Shown: positions 8,596 to 18,835, counted from the first letter of the stretch. The stretch: 64,000 nucleotides of DNA from Paenibacillus sp. OV219 (GCF_900110075.1 NZ_FOCJ01000001.1:1215886-1279885); one strand, 5' to 3'. Notes: generated from the sequence alone by a model not told the origin. Translations and numbers: made by a program.

Positions 8596-11004
8596 TTGAA
8601 GCTTCATTATGACAGAGCAGCAAACGTATGGACGGAAGCGCTTCCAGTTGGGAATGGCCGACTCGGCGCGATGATATATGGCGGTGTTGAACAGGAAGAA
8701 TTGCAGTTGAATGAAGATACGTTATGGTCGGGTTATCCGGCTGATGGTACGAATCCGCATGCGCATGAGGTACTCCCTGAGGTGCGCAAGTTGATTGAAG
8801 AAGGTCGTTATGCAGAGGCAGATAAGCTTTCGAAAGAAATGATGGGGCCATATACGCAATCGTATCTGCCGCTTGGCCATCTGCGGCTTACGTTTGAGCA
8901 TGGTCATTGCTGGACCTCCTATGAGCGTTCGCTTGACTTGGAGGAAGGAATTGCGCAGGTTCGTTACTCGATTGGCTCCGTAGACTACACGCGCGAGACG
9001 TTCGCATCCTATCCAGATGGCGTTATTGTGATGCGATTAGAAGTAAGCGAGCCTGGTCGGCTGAGCTTCCATGCGCAGCTGGACAGTCTGCTTCGGTTCG
9101 AGACGAAGCGGGACGGCGACCGTTATGTAATGAGAGGTGTAGCGCCGGAGCATGTCGCGCCAAGCTATTATCCAGTCGATCACCCGATCGTCTATGCGGA
9201 GGATCCCGCTTCGTCGCGGGCGGTCGCTTGGGAAGGCGGACTGAGCGTTAGTCTAGGCAATGGAGGCGGCCGGTGGTCGATTGATCAGAACGGACTGCGC
9301 GTTATAGGAGCTACTACGGTCATGCTCTATTGGAGTGCGGCAACGAGCTTCGAGCGGTTCGATCTTGTACCAGGCAGTGGAAGCAGACAGCCGGGGCCAA
9401 CTGTTGCTGCTGCGCTGGAAGCGGCTGCTGCGATGCCGTATGAGGAGCTGCGTGCGCGGCATGTTGCCGATTATCAGTCGCTCTTTGGCAGGGTAGAGTT
9501 GAAGCTCGGTCCATCTGCTGCGCCGATTGGTATGCCGACGGATAAACGCGTTACCGAATATGGCGCGGAAGATCCTACACTCGTGGAACTGCTCTTCCAA
9601 TATGGGCGTTACTTGATGATCGCAAGCTCACGTGAAGGAACGCAGCCAGCGAACCTGCAGGGCATCTGGAATAAGGAAACAAGGCCGCCATGGAGTAGTA
9701 ACTATACGCTTAATATTAATGCCGAGATGAATTATTGGCCCGCGGAAAGCTGTAATTTGGCGGAATGCCATGAGCCGCTGCTTACCTTCGTGAGCAACCT
9801 TGCAGTAAACGGTGCGCGGACAGCGTCCGTTAATTATGGTGCTCGTGGTTGGACCGCGCATCATAACTCGGACATATGGGCAGGAGCAGACCCGGTCGGC
9901 GATTACGGTCATGGTGATCCGATCTGGGTGAGCTGGCCGATGGGCGGAGCATGGCTTAGCCAGCATCTGTGGGAGCATTACGCATATGGGCGAGATGAAG
10001 CTTATCTGCGTGAGAAAGCTTATCCGATCATGAAGGGAGCGGCACTATTCTGCCTCGATTGGCTGATCGATAACGGCGAAGGCAGGCTCGTTACAAGCCC
10101 GTCGACTTCACCTGAGCATAAGTTCCATACAACGGATGGGCTTGCTGCAGTCAGCGCAGGCGCAGCGATGGATTTGGAGATCATCTGGGACTTGTTCACA
10201 AACTGTCAGGAAGCAGCGGCAGTGCTTGGTGGCGATGATGCATTCAGCTCGCAGCTTGCAGAAGCGAAGGAACAGATGATGCCGCTCCAGATTGGCCGTC
10301 ATGGTCAGTTGCAGGAGTGGACGAGCGGCGATTTCGAAGATGAGGACGTACATCATCGCCATGTGTCGCATCTGTTCGGTGTGTTCCCGGGGCGTCAGCT
10401 GACTGAGCGTACTGCGACAGAGCTGTTTTGCGCCGCGAAGCGATCGCTTGAACGCCGCGGCGACGATGGAACAGGCTGGAGCTTAGGCTGGAAAATCTCA
10501 CTTTGGGCTCGCTTCGGCGATGGAGATCGTGCACTTAAGCTAATCTCGAATCTGCTTACAGTCGTACGTGAGAACGACCCGAATGGGCATCATGGCGGCG
10601 GTGTCTATCCGAACCTGTTCGATGCGCATCCGCCATTCCAGATCGACGGCAATTTCGCCGCTACCGCGGGCATTGCGGAGATGCTGCTGCAATCGCATCA
10701 AGGCGCTTTGCAGCTGCTGCCTGCGCTTCCGAGTACTTGGACTAGCGGCTCGGTGAGGGGGCTGCGCGCACGCGGCGGATTCGAAGTCAGTCTCCAGTGG
10801 CATGATGGGGCATGGACGGAGATAGAAGTGGTTTCAGTTAGCGGTGAGGATTGCGTAATCGCATTGAATGCGGATGATGTTACTCCTGCTTTGTCAGTAC
10901 AAGTATCGGGTAACGACGGAGAAGTGGCGATACGAGTCGTTGCCGAAGACCGTATATCGTTTGATACGGTCGCAGGCGAACGGTACGTGCTGCAGCGCAA
11001 GTAA
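8596..11004 (+). CDS. Glycoside hydrolase family 95 (alpha-L-fucosidase-like)
   Basis: 802-aa predicted cytoplasmic enzyme cleaving terminal alpha-L-fucose (some GH95 members act on alpha-L-galactose). It starts with the family N-terminal beta-sandwich ([29 protein letters not shown]), followed by a helical barrel with the GH95 landmarks [25 protein letters not shown], and [20 protein letters not shown] near the C-terminal end. No signal peptide is visible, so substrate must be imported. The TTG at 8596 was chosen because GAGAGGGGGA precedes it and family proteins begin just before [10 protein letters not shown]; an ATG at 8548 would add 16 unrelated residues. It stands alone between two terminators. 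Confidence 0.9.
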   Translation: MKLHYDRAANVWTEALPVGNGRLGAMIYGGVEQEELQLNEDTLWSGYPADGTNPHAHEVLPEVRKLIEEGRYAEADKLSKEMMGPYTQSYLPLGHLRLTFEHGHCWTSYERSLDLEEGIAQVRYSIGSVDYTRETFASYPDGVIVMRLEVSEPGRLSFHAQLDSLLRFETKRDGDRYVMRGVAPEHVAPSYYPVDHPIVYAEDPASSRAVAWEGGLSVSLGNGGGRWSIDQNGLRVIGATTVMLYWSAATSFERFDLVPGSGSRQPGPTVAAALEAAAAMPYEELRARHVADYQSLFGRVELKLGPSAAPIGMPTDKRVTEYGAEDPTLVELLFQYGRYLMIASSREGTQPANLQGIWNKETRPPWSSNYTLNINAEMNYWPAESCNLAECHEPLLTFVSNLAVNGARTASVNYGARGWTAHHNSDIWAGADPVGDYGHGDPIWVSWPMGGAWLSQHLWEHYAYGRDEAYLREKAYPIMKGAALFCLDWLIDNGEGRLVTSPSTSPEHKFHTTDGLAAVSAGAAMDLEIIWDLFTNCQEAAAVLGGDDAFSSQLAEAKEQMMPLQIGRHGQLQEWTSGDFEDEDVHHRHVSHLFGVFPGRQLTERTATELFCAAKRSLERRGDDGTGWSLGWKISLWARFGDGDRALKLISNLLTVVRENDPNGHHGGGVYPNLFDAHPPFQIDGNFAATAGIAEMLLQSHQGALQLLPALPSTWTSGSVRGLRARGGFEVSLQWHDGAWTEIEVVSVSGEDCVIALNADDVTPALSVQVSGNDGEVAIRVVAEDRISFDTVAGERYVLQRK

Positions 11005-11025
11005 TGCGTCAACTGATACCCAAAT

Positions 11026-11094
11026 AAGAAGAAGCAAGAAGCTTGGCCTCTCTCTCGAATGCTCGAGATGAAGCCTCTCGCTTCTTGCTTCTTT
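11026..11094. terminator. Bidirectional terminator between convergent genes
   Basis: A 14-bp perfect inverted repeat, AAGAAGCAAGAAGC (11029) and its complement ending at 11093, encloses a second small stem TCTCGA-ATGC-TCGAGA. It sits between the plus-strand GH95 gene and the minus-strand regulator gene. Confidence 0.75.
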
Positions 11095-11113
11095 GTTTCG
11101 TTAGCGCGTTCGT

Positions 11114-12952
11114 TTAGCGCGTAAACCATAAATCGCGGAACCTTACCCAGCCGAGCGATTCAAGTGAAATGCCGCGGATTGAAGGATGGAACGCGGTCTT
11201 CAGATGCTTGCGGTAAAGAAAGAGCAAGCTGTGCGATTCCAAGAGCTGCTTCTCAAGCTCCAGGAAGGCAGCTGCGCGGCGCAATGGTGAGCGTTCGGTC
11301 AATATGTCCGCGATCTGCTTCTGCAGCAGCAGCCGCATATGTGGTTTCCTGTGATGCTGCATGCTTGTATACAAATCAATGAGCCGTAGTTCACGGTGCT
11401 CATCGAGCATGATGGCGAACAGCAGCAGGTCCGCGCTTAGCCGCTCCTCACCTTTGAACAGTTCGGCTTCGATTAGCTTAATCGCAATGGTGATGCCGGC
11501 GTCCTCGCATACTTGCTGCACGATGAGGGCATCGGTCTCGTACTGTGGAATCGTAGCGAGAACGATGGGCTCACCTTGGTAGCCAGAAGCTCTCACTCGT
11601 TCTTTAATGGCCTCTATGTCAGTGATAGCGATTGTGGTGTCGACGCTGCTTTCTGATGAATCCATCTGCCTATCAGCAGCTTGCGGCCAGAAGCTGTCGG
11701 CACGCTCAATGACATCGCCAGACAGACGAGTAATGAGCTCTGAACGGTCAAGCGCGAGATCGAGTGCTTCACGAACAGCAGCAATTGAGAGCGGTCCGTC
11801 TCTCAGCTCGTTGACGGTAATGAATTTGCAGGTCATACCGGATTGGCGCACCTGCTGCCATCGGCTTGCGGCAGACTTCGACAGCCGCACATTATGCATC
11901 ACTTGAAACGAGGCCAGTTCCTCAGCTTCGTCCAGTGGCTTGTCTCCGGGCTGTGACCATACTTCAACCCTGTCAAGGAATCCGCGTCCTTGGAAGTAGG
12001 AGGGGAATGCTTCCAGTACGAACACGCCGCTTACTTGCTCCATAAGTCGAAACGGTCCCGTGCCAATCGGCTTCGTCCCGATACTGCTGTATTGTTGCTG
12101 GTGCAGGGCATCATCCTGGACTCGATTTGGAGCTGGAACTATGGATGCGCGGTTCGTCGTCAGGAAGGCGAGGAACAGCTCATTCGGCTCGGACAGCGTC
12201 ATGCGCACCGTTCGTTCATCGGGGGTCTCGATGCGAATAATCTTCATGTAGACCCAGTTAAATAATCCCTTCGGCGCGAGCGTCTGAAGCCGCTCCAACG
12301 CATATTTCACATCGGCTCCGAGCATTTCTGTACCGTGATGGAACAATACACCTTTGCGGAGGTAGAATGTCCATACCGTTCGGCTCTCGTCCACCTCCCA
12401 TGCATGGGCGAGATGCGGCGAAATAGTATCACCGGCAGCACTCATTCGGACAAGTCCGTCATAGAGCTGATTCGCCAGATGGCTCTCACCAGAATAATGG
12501 ATGCTAGCAGGATCAAGCGAATGAATTCTCTGAGGCAGCGGGAACCGCAAAATATCCATGCGGCGTTCACCCTGCAGCTCCGAATGAAAGCCAAATCGTC
12601 CTGATAGCCACTCCTGAAATTGTTGACGCAGCACGTGAGTACCTTCATCCATCGTCTGCAAATATGAGATGGCAGATTGCAAGTCCTGTTTCTCTGCGAT
12701 TTCCTGCGCCTCTTGCAAGGCAATATCTTCCTTACGCGCTAAGAATTGCAGCACCGAGCGATTGCCGCGCCCGCGTCTAGACTCCCAGCTAAGCCACTGT
12801 TCCTGTTGCATCCGCTTGAGCAGCAGTACCATATTGCGGTGTGTGCAATCGAGCACTTCAGCGAGCTCGAGCGTCGTAATCTCAAGCGGCTCCTGCTCTT
12901 TATACTTCGGATAGTAATTTCGGAGCGCTAGATAATGCTGCCGAATCTTCAT
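11114..12952 (-). CDS. SgrR-type transcriptional regulator with solute-binding domain
   Basis: 612-aa protein joining an N-terminal winged-helix DNA-binding domain (LELAEVLDCTHRNMVLLLKR, about residues 30-50) to a long domain like the oligopeptide-binding component of ABC importers (SBP_bac_5: HLAHAWEVDESRTVWTFYLR, GTGPFRL). There is no signal peptide, as expected for a cytoplasmic sensor. SgrR of E. coli, the family model, senses sugar-phosphate stress; in Bacillales such proteins are of unknown ligand. The ATG at 12952 is preferred, with AGGGGG upstream; a TTG at 12973 would extend it by seven residues. It is divergent from the DUF4173 gene. Confidence 0.85.
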   Translation of the reverse strand: MKIRQHYLALRNYYPKYKEQEPLEITTLELAEVLDCTHRNMVLLLKRMQQEQWLSWESRRGRGNRSVLQFLARKEDIALQEAQEIAEKQDLQSAISYLQTMDEGTHVLRQQFQEWLSGRFGFHSELQGERRMDILRFPLPQRIHSLDPASIHYSGESHLANQLYDGLVRMSAAGDTISPHLAHAWEVDESRTVWTFYLRKGVLFHHGTEMLGADVKYALERLQTLAPKGLFNWVYMKIIRIETPDERTVRMTLSEPNELFLAFLTTNRASIVPAPNRVQDDALHQQQYSSIGTKPIGTGPFRLMEQVSGVFVLEAFPSYFQGRGFLDRVEVWSQPGDKPLDEAEELASFQVMHNVRLSKSAASRWQQVRQSGMTCKFITVNELRDGPLSIAAVREALDLALDRSELITRLSGDVIERADSFWPQAADRQMDSSESSVDTTIAITDIEAIKERVRASGYQGEPIVLATIPQYETDALIVQQVCEDAGITIAIKLIEAELFKGEERLSADLLLFAIMLDEHRELRLIDLYTSMQHHRKPHMRLLLQKQIADILTERSPLRRAAAFLELEKQLLESHSLLFLYRKHLKTAFHPSIRGISLESLGWVRFRDLWFTR

Positions 12953-13101
12953 CTCGTTCCCCCTAACAAGCAAACACCTAAAATACGAAATTTCTATTGA
13001 AAATCTTACACTTTATGTTCTTATTTTATAGGCTACAATAAAAGGGAGTAAATTACAATTCGCTTCCAGAGCAAGCGAAACTTTAGGAGTGGAGTGAGAG
13101 C

Positions 13102-14610
13102 ATGAGAGATCCGGCACCATGGCAGCGTAGATATGAGCGAATCGCTCTGCTGTCGTTGCTGTTTGGTTTGATCAGTCAATATTTAAAGATCGGGCATTCA
13201 TTAGGCCTCAACGTGCCTCTATTTACGGCGCTGTTCTATGGCTTATTCTTCTATGCCGTCAAGGGGAGAATCGGTGGGTTCGATAATTGGCGAGGTCAGT
13301 CCAAATCCGGATGGCTGCTCAGTCTGCCGATTGCGCTCCTGTCGCTAAGTTACGTACTCTTCGCGAATACGATGTTTCAATCGCTTAACATGATCCTTCT
13401 CCTAGCGCTTGCAGCTGCCCAGACGGTGCTTCTCACCAGAAGTAGCAATAAACCATGGTATCGTGCCGCATTTTATCATGATGTCTTATACGTTGCATTA
13501 TTTAGACCAATTACGTATATTACGGTTCCTTTCGGACTGTTAGCAGCACGATTCTTGCCTGATTCCGTCACTCGCGAAGGGAGTAGTCCAGCGGCAAGTA
13601 CGTTAAAGCGCGTTATGCTTGGCTTACTGCTCGCAGCTCCACTTCTGCTCCTAGTCACGTTGCTGCTCGCTTCCGCCGATACGATTTTTCAAAGCTTAGT
13701 AAATCGAATTCCTAACCTGTTTGGCGATTTCTCCATTGGGAATGGGATCGTACGGTTAATCTTCGCTATCGCTATTGGGTTGTATGCCTTCTGCTATCTA
13801 TGGACGCTGTTGTTCAGGAGGACGGAGAATCAGGTATCAACACCATCGGTTCGAGCTGGCAAAAGGTTCGATTCCATTGCAGCTGCGACACTGCTTATGA
13901 GCTTTAATTTCGTTTATTTGGTGTTCGCCGGCATTCAATTCTCCTATCTATTTGGCGCTGCGTCGGGCTTATTGCCCCAAGGGGCTGCTTATGCCGATTA
14001 TGCAAGGCAAGGCTTCGCACAGCTCGTCGCTGTCGCGCTCATCAATCTCGGATTGCTGCTCGCCGGACTTCACCTTGTGAAACGAGAAGGACAAACGGTA
14101 GAGGTGGTCCGTAAATTGTCACTCAGCATGCTAGTCGGCTGCACCATCATCATGCTCGTATCTGCGTTCAGCAGGCTCTCGCTCTACGAACAGGCCTATG
14201 GCTTTACACAAACACGTCTGCTCGTACATGGATTTATGTTATTTTTAGGCTGTATTCTGATTGTGTCGCTTATCCGGATATGGAGGGAGCATTTCTCGCT
14301 CGCCAAAGCCTATATCGGTCTTGCAGTAGCAGCGTATGTTATCATGAACTATATCAATATTGATGCCATAGTAGCTCAGAGCAATAGCGAACGTTATACA
14401 GCCACTGGCAAAATCGATCTCGATTATTTAGCTACATTGTCCCCAGATGCGTTGCCCGCACTTGTTAAACTGCAGAAGGAACAGCAGGGCAATGGTGAGC
14501 TGGCAATATTGTCGCATATTATCGAGAGCATCCGACATGATGCAATCGAGAACAGCAGTTGGCAATCCTGGAGCTGGCCGAAGCAGCAATCACAGGATAT
14601 GAACAGGTAA
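13102..14610 (+). CDS. DUF4153/DUF4173-type polytopic membrane protein
   Basis: 502-aa membrane protein with about twelve hydrophobic segments and a hydrophilic C-terminus. Family-like features are the repeated paired helices in the first 400 residues and the segment MNYINIDAIVAQSNSERY followed by DLDYLATLSPDALPAL near the end, typical of DUF4153/DUF4173 proteins. The function of this family is unknown. Ribosome site TAGGAGTGGAG precedes the ATG. It has its own upstream region, divergent from the SgrR-like regulator, so regulation by that protein is possible but unproven. Confidence 0.75.
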   Translation: MRDPAPWQRRYERIALLSLLFGLISQYLKIGHSLGLNVPLFTALFYGLFFYAVKGRIGGFDNWRGQSKSGWLLSLPIALLSLSYVLFANTMFQSLNMILLLALAAAQTVLLTRSSNKPWYRAAFYHDVLYVALFRPITYITVPFGLLAARFLPDSVTREGSSPAASTLKRVMLGLLLAAPLLLLVTLLLASADTIFQSLVNRIPNLFGDFSIGNGIVRLIFAIAIGLYAFCYLWTLLFRRTENQVSTPSVRAGKRFDSIAAATLLMSFNFVYLVFAGIQFSYLFGAASGLLPQGAAYADYARQGFAQLVAVALINLGLLLAGLHLVKREGQTVEVVRKLSLSMLVGCTIIMLVSAFSRLSLYEQAYGFTQTRLLVHGFMLFLGCILIVSLIRIWREHFSLAKAYIGLAVAAYVIMNYINIDAIVAQSNSERYTATGKIDLDYLATLSPDALPALVKLQKEQQGNGELAILSHIIESIRHDAIENSSWQSWSWPKQQSQDMNR

Positions 14611-14686
14611 TTAATAAGGTTAACTAAGCTCTACGAGAAATGATTCATGGCATTAACTATTGGTTGAGAAAGGAGTGATCTTGCAA

Positions 14687-14908
14687 ATGAACCAGGATAC
14701 TGCTGCGAAGAATACGCTGAATGATATCCCGTCTGGACTATCGAAACCGGCGATTCGTGCGCTAAGCAATGCAGGTCTGCAAAGCTTGGCTGATATCGCG
14801 AACATGAGTGAAGCAGAGTTCAGGAAGCTGCATGGCATCGGCCCCAAAGCGGTGGATCTGATCGTTGCTGCTTTCGAGGCGAATGGAATTGCTTTTGCAG
14901 ACAGATAA
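14687..14908 (+). CDS. Small helix-hairpin-helix DNA-binding protein
   Basis: 73-aa protein almost entirely made of one helix-hairpin-helix module (LSKPAIRALSNAGLQSLADI ... FRKLHGIGPKAVDLI), like the C-terminal domain of the RNA polymerase alpha subunit and related short proteins. GIGPKA is the hairpin that contacts the DNA backbone. The ATG at 14687 follows AAAGGAGTG at good spacing. It lies 43 bp before the acetyltransferase gene and may be co-transcribed with it. The target is unknown. Confidence 0.75.
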   Translation: MNQDTAAKNTLNDIPSGLSKPAIRALSNAGLQSLADIANMSEAEFRKLHGIGPKAVDLIVAAFEANGIAFADR

Positions 14909-14951
14909 ATTGCAGCAAATTGATGGCTGGCTACGAAAGGCGGAATAAACG

Positions 14952-15464
14952 ATGAAACTCACGTTTCTACGTGTGGAATCAGCGGAACAAATCACAGAAT
15001 TAGCTCGGTTAGCAGCAGAGATTTGGCGCGAATATTACGTCTCCATCATTACGATGGAGCAGATTGACTATATGATCGGTAAATTCCAATCCACACAGGC
15101 GATTGAGGATCAGATTCATCATCAGGGTTACGAGTATTACTTGATTCAGCAGGATGATTCGGCGGTTGGATATATGTCGGTCAGGCAAGAAGAGGAGAAG
15201 CTGTTCCTGAGCAAGTTCTATATCGCAAAGGAGTATCGGGGACGTGGTTATGCTAGCAAGGCTATGGTGTTCCTGGTGCAGGTATGTCAGGATCGGAACC
15301 TGAGCTATATTGGGCTGACGGTCAATCGTCATAATGAATCAAGTATCGCGGTTTATGAGAAAAAGGGTTTTCGGATCGTGCGGGAGCAAATTGCAGATAT
15401 TGGAAACGGTTATGTGATGGATGATTATGTGATGGAGAAGAGAATTGAGTCGAGAGTTACATAA
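14952..15464 (+). CDS. GNAT family N-acetyltransferase
   Basis: 170-aa acetyl-CoA-dependent transferase. The GNAT core is complete: central strand YLIQQDDSAVGYMSVRQEE, the CoA pyrophosphate-binding loop EYRGRGYASKAM (R/Q-x-x-G-x-G/A pattern) near residue 96, and the C-terminal strand-helix NESSIAVYEKKGFRIV. Acceptor unknown; similar small enzymes acetylate amino acids, polyamines or antibiotics. GAAAGGCGGAATA is the ribosome site. The stop codon lies inside a dif-like palindrome (15459-15476), which could mean that recombination at this site once shaped the gene's 3' end. Confidence 0.85.
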   Translation: MKLTFLRVESAEQITELARLAAEIWREYYVSIITMEQIDYMIGKFQSTQAIEDQIHHQGYEYYLIQQDDSAVGYMSVRQEEEKLFLSKFYIAKEYRGRGYASKAMVFLVQVCQDRNLSYIGLTVNRHNESSIAVYEKKGFRIVREQIADIGNGYVMDDYVMEKRIESRVT

Positions 15465-15480
15465 TAATAGTTATGTAAAC
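15456..15480. repeat. dif-like palindrome, copy 1
   Basis: Core ACATAA-TAATAG-TTATGT (15459-15476): two 6-bp inverted arms around a 6-bp centre, extended on the right by AAAC. Half-site TTATGTAAAC resembles the XerD-side arm of Bacillus dif. It overlaps the stop codon of the acetyltransferase gene. Copy 2 lies 86 bp downstream in the opposite orientation. Confidence 0.6.
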
Positions 15481-15514
15481 AAATTGTGATTCGAAAGTGA
15501 ACCAAACCAAAAAG

Positions 15515-15542
15515 GAGCTATCCCATATCATCGGGATAGCTC
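15515..15542. terminator. Bidirectional terminator
   Basis: The hairpin GAGCTATCCC / GGGATAGCTC has 10-bp perfect arms and an 8-nt loop. It is flanked by AAAAA on the left and ATTTT on the right, so it can serve both convergent genes. It lies between two dif-like palindromes. Confidence 0.85.
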
Positions 15543-15557
15543 ATTTTCGTGACATAG

Positions 15558-15582
15558 GTTTACATAACTAATATTATGTAAA
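15558..15582. repeat. dif-like palindrome, copy 2
   Basis: Core ACATAA-CTAATA-TTATGT (15562-15579), flanked by GTTT and AAAT. On the minus strand the 18-bp core is identical to the copy at 38979. GTTTACATAACT here is the exact complement of AGTTATGTAAAC in copy 1, giving a 12-bp inverted repeat around the terminator. Confidence 0.6.
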
Positions 15583-15590
15583 TAAAAGTA

Positions 15591-16613
15591 TTACCAGTTG
15601 TACTCGTTATCCTTTATGAGATCAGCTTCGTGATAGAACAGTACGCGCGCATTCGTCGCTTCTGGTGGTATCGGAATCAGGAATCCGGGTTTATTTCCGA
15701 CCGGATAGGTCAAATCACTAAATTTACCTTGTTCCCCGCGATAGATGACTTTTACTGAATCGATGTTTGCATTAATCGCATTGTCGTGAATACCGATACC
15801 CAGATAATCGCCATAATAGCTGACTGTCAAGCCGTCTTCGGGCATGCTCATTCCGTAGCGAACAATCTCTTCGCCGAGTGCACCGTTCTTGAGTCGCTGG
15901 ATCAAGAACATCGACACGTCCGAGTCGGATATCTCCAGAACCACTGCCGCGTATTTCGATACGATAGCATAGTCGACGATTGACGTATTGCTCTGCGCGA
16001 TATAAGCATCAATCTCGTCTTCCGTAATTGATTTCCCGGAAGGGTCGTCATCCGGAAGTGGATATTGGCTCAGCCAGGCTGCCCAATGTTCGGGCGATCG
16101 AAGAATGCTGCGATATTCGTCGTTCGTACGCAAATTCACTACATTCGTGCTTGCATTCCAGCTTACAGATAAGCCGAGCTGTTCCGCAACGAAACGCAGT
16201 GGTACAAGCACTTGACGGTTCTGCTCGAATGGGACTGCGTCTCCCAAGTCGCCAGACTCCGGAGGATCGTTATCCGATCCGAAGCTGTTATAGAAGCTTT
16301 CACCGACGCGCAGCGAAAGGGTTGTCTGCTGGTTGTAGATACTCACTTCGCGGTTCCCCTCATAGTCCATAATAGAGAATTCCGCTTGAATATCCGGATG
16401 GTTAAACAGCTCAAGCGGCGCATAAAGCCGATTCCCCGCGCCCCATACAACCGCTATGTCCGTATTCCCAACAGGCTCGCCGTTAATACTCAGACTAACT
16501 TGCTGCTTCTCATGTAACCGAACGCTCTGAGCGGCAGCATGCCCCGTGTGCTGCGCTCCAACCGCAATGCTTGCGGCTGCGATCATTGCCATACCTAATT
16601 TCAACGCTTTCAT
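15591..16613 (-). CDS. Secreted copper-amine-oxidase-like stalk domain protein
   Basis: 340-aa exported protein. After a signal peptide (AMIAAASIAVGAQHTGHAAA) comes a 'copper amine oxidase N-terminal' stalk domain: VSLSINGEPV, then LVPLRFVAEQLGLSVSWNAS and VVNLRTN, the usual order of beta-alpha repeats near residues 40-165. The C-terminal ~170 residues match nothing I recognise. Such stalk domains are common on Paenibacillus surface proteins and imply attachment or presentation outside the cell, not oxidase activity. The ATG at 16613 was chosen since GGAG lies eight bases upstream; two earlier in-frame starts exist within nine bases. The gene is convergent with the acetyltransferase gene. Confidence 0.8.
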   Translation of the reverse strand: MKALKLGMAMIAAASIAVGAQHTGHAAAQSVRLHEKQQVSLSINGEPVGNTDIAVVWGAGNRLYAPLELFNHPDIQAEFSIMDYEGNREVSIYNQQTTLSLRVGESFYNSFGSDNDPPESGDLGDAVPFEQNRQVLVPLRFVAEQLGLSVSWNASTNVVNLRTNDEYRSILRSPEHWAAWLSQYPLPDDDPSGKSITEDEIDAYIAQSNTSIVDYAIVSKYAAVVLEISDSDVSMFLIQRLKNGALGEEIVRYGMSMPEDGLTVSYYGDYLGIGIHDNAINANIDSVKVIYRGEQGKFSDLTYPVGNKPGFLIPIPPEATNARVLFYHEADLIKDNEYNW

Positions 16614-16765
16614 ACCCATCACTCCACTCCGATAGTCGTAGCCTCTTCCTGTCTAGTTATCGGTAGGAACGATCCATTCTTTTACAAAACATTAAATATA
16701 TGCATCCGTCGTGCCGCAACGTTCTTAGCAGCATTTATCGAGAAAATGTTCTTGTCACCCAACTG

Positions 16766-16794
16766 TTGACTTCTCTCTCTAGTTGCTGTAATTT
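16766..16794 (+). promoter_or_regulatory. Promoter of the proS T-box leader
   Basis: TTGACT (16766) and TAATTT (16789) with a 17-base spacer, placed just ahead of the structured leader. The predicted start of transcription is near 16801. Confidence 0.65.
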
Positions 16795-16801
16795 AGTTGA
16801 C

Positions 16802-17062
16802 AACAAATTGAACGACATTGATCAAGGATACGCACTCTATATGTTTGTCTGCGCCCAGAGAGGAAGCCTTAAGCTGAGAAGCTTCCCGCAGCTGCTAGAG
16901 TCGCCCAGCCTTGTAGTCGCTGCAAGGAACTCGCCTTCGTATTTGCAGCCGGGTCATTCCCGTTATCAAGAGCAAAAGAGCCTTTTTTTAGGCTGAATTT
17001 TGGGTGGTACCACGAGAACACGCACTCGTCCCTTAACCAGGGATGGGTGCGTGTCTATTTAT
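16802..17062 (+). promoter_or_regulatory. T-box riboswitch of proS
   Basis: Leader RNA that senses uncharged tRNA, here expected to be tRNA-Pro from the gene it controls. Visible landmarks are the stem I region with GATCAAGGAT, an AGAGAGG block at 16858, a stem III with CCGGGT...TCCCGTTA, and the conserved T-box TGGGTGGTACCACG at 17001-17014. The terminator follows: ACACGCAC / GTGCGTGT arms (17018-17054, with two mismatches) and CTATTTATTT. Uncharged tRNA pairing with the T-box would open the terminator. I could not fix the specifier codon with certainty. Confidence 0.9.
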
Positions 17063-17082
17063 TTGGAAGGGGACTGTATCTA

Positions 17083-18819
17083 ATGAGACAAAAACAAGCT
17101 TTCGTTCCAACGATGAGAGAAATACCAGCAGATGCCGAAGCGATCAGCCATCAGCTGCTGGTGAAAGGCGGGTTTATCCGCCAGCTTACGGCAGGCGTCT
17201 ACTCGTTCCTGCCACTTGGGCGCCGAGTACTTCGCAACATTGAAGCGATCGTCCGTGAGGAGATCGACCGCACCGGTGCGCAAGAGGTGCTGCTGCCTGC
17301 ATTGCAGCCGGCTGATCTCTGGCAGCAATCAGGTCGCTACGAGGTGTACGGACCAGAGCTTGTCCGGCTGAAGGATCGCAGCGGGCGCGAGTTCGCGCTT
17401 GGTCCTACGCATGAGGAAGTCATTACGCACCTTGTGGCTGGGGAGATTTCGTCGTACCGGAAGCTGCCGGTTACGCTCTATCAGGTGCAGACAAAGTTCC
17501 GCGATGAACGCCGTCCGCGGTTCGGCTTACTGCGGTGCAGAGAATTCGTCATGAAGGATGCTTACTCCTTCGACACGGACCCAGAAGGTCTCGATAAGAC
17601 ATATAACGCAATGTATAACGCGTATCACCGGATATTTGAACGTTGCGGCCTCCAAATTCGCGCAGTAGAAGCTGATGCCGGTTCCATTGGCGGTGAAGGC
17701 GGAACCCATGAGTTTATGGCGATCGCCGAGTCTGGCGAGGATGACGTCGTCACGTGCAGCTGCTGTACGTATGCCGCGAATATGGAGAAGGCGATCAATC
17801 GTGAGTCGGTAGATTTTGCATCAGACGAACATCAGGTCTCAGCTATCGCTCGGGAATCAGCTCCACTGGATCCATTTCATACTCCTGGAATGCGAACAAT
17901 AGAAGAGTTGATCGAAGGGCTTGGCGTCAATGGTGCTGAGCTTATCAAGACGCTATTGTATATGGCAGATGGCAAGCCGGTTGCCGTTCTCGTACGCGGT
18001 GATCACAGCATCAATGAGACGAAAGTGATCAACGCGCTTGGCGCCATAACGCTCGAACTTGCAGATACAGAAACGGTGAAGCGTGTTACTGGTGCAGGAA
18101 CAGGCTTCGCGGGACCAGTCGGATTAGATGTACCGCTGCTCGTCGATTACGAAGTGAGCATCATGCCTAGAGCGATTGCTGGTGCGAATGTGACGGATTA
18201 TCATAGCCGCAATGTCGTTCCTGGTCGTGATTTTGCACTCGCACAAGTCGGTGACTTCCGCAATGTTCAGGAAGGCGATTCATGCCCGAGCTGTACAGAA
18301 GGTAAGCTTACGATCATCCGAGGCATTGAGATTGGGCACGTCTTCAAGCTGGGGACCAAGTACAGTGAAAAGCTTGGCGCGCAATTCGTGAATACAGCAG
18401 GAGAGTCGAAGCCAATGATCATGGGCTGCTACGGGATTGGCGTAAGCCGTTTGCTCTCAGCGATTATCGAACAAAATAACGACGAGGGCGGAATGATCTG
18501 GCCAGCATCAATTGCACCTTACAAGGTGCATCTGATCCCAGTCGCTCATCAAGATGCTGCACAGATGGACGCGGCTGAACGCCTGTATGCGGAGTTGACT
18601 GCTGCTGGAATTGAAGTGCTGCTAGATGACCGAGAAGAACGGCTTGGCGTGAAGCTAAAGGACAGTGACTTAATCGGTATACCGCTGCGTGTTGTTATTG
18701 GGAAAGGGATCGCGGATGGTATGGTGGAGTGGAAGGAACGCCGTAGCTCAGGACCGGCAGAACGAATCGCGATTACGGAAGTGTTAGCTTCCATTAATGC
18801 CCATATTGCACAATCATAA
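17083..18819 (+). CDS. proS: Prolyl-tRNA synthetase, bacterial type with editing domain
   Basis: 578-aa cytoplasmic class II aminoacyl-tRNA synthetase charging tRNA-Pro. Motif 1 region GVYSFLPLGRRVLRNIE, motif 2 RRPRFGLLRCREFVMKDAYS and motif 3 GCYGIGVSRLLSAI are all present. Between motifs 2 and 3 lies the YbaK-like insertion domain (HTPGMRTIEEL to about residue 380) that hydrolyses mischarged Ala-tRNA-Pro. The C-terminal anticodon-binding domain includes LLDDREERLGVKLKDSDLIG. Length fits the family (about 565-580). The ATG at 17083 follows GGAAGGGG and the T-box terminator; expression should rise when proline charging falls. Confidence 0.96.
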   Translation: MRQKQAFVPTMREIPADAEAISHQLLVKGGFIRQLTAGVYSFLPLGRRVLRNIEAIVREEIDRTGAQEVLLPALQPADLWQQSGRYEVYGPELVRLKDRSGREFALGPTHEEVITHLVAGEISSYRKLPVTLYQVQTKFRDERRPRFGLLRCREFVMKDAYSFDTDPEGLDKTYNAMYNAYHRIFERCGLQIRAVEADAGSIGGEGGTHEFMAIAESGEDDVVTCSCCTYAANMEKAINRESVDFASDEHQVSAIARESAPLDPFHTPGMRTIEELIEGLGVNGAELIKTLLYMADGKPVAVLVRGDHSINETKVINALGAITLELADTETVKRVTGAGTGFAGPVGLDVPLLVDYEVSIMPRAIAGANVTDYHSRNVVPGRDFALAQVGDFRNVQEGDSCPSCTEGKLTIIRGIEIGHVFKLGTKYSEKLGAQFVNTAGESKPMIMGCYGIGVSRLLSAIIEQNNDEGGMIWPASIAPYKVHLIPVAHQDAAQMDAAERLYAELTAAGIEVLLDDREERLGVKLKDSDLIGIPLRVVIGKGIADGMVEWKERRSSGPAERIAITEVLASINAHIAQS

Positions 18820-18835
18820 AGGTTCACTCGAGTAA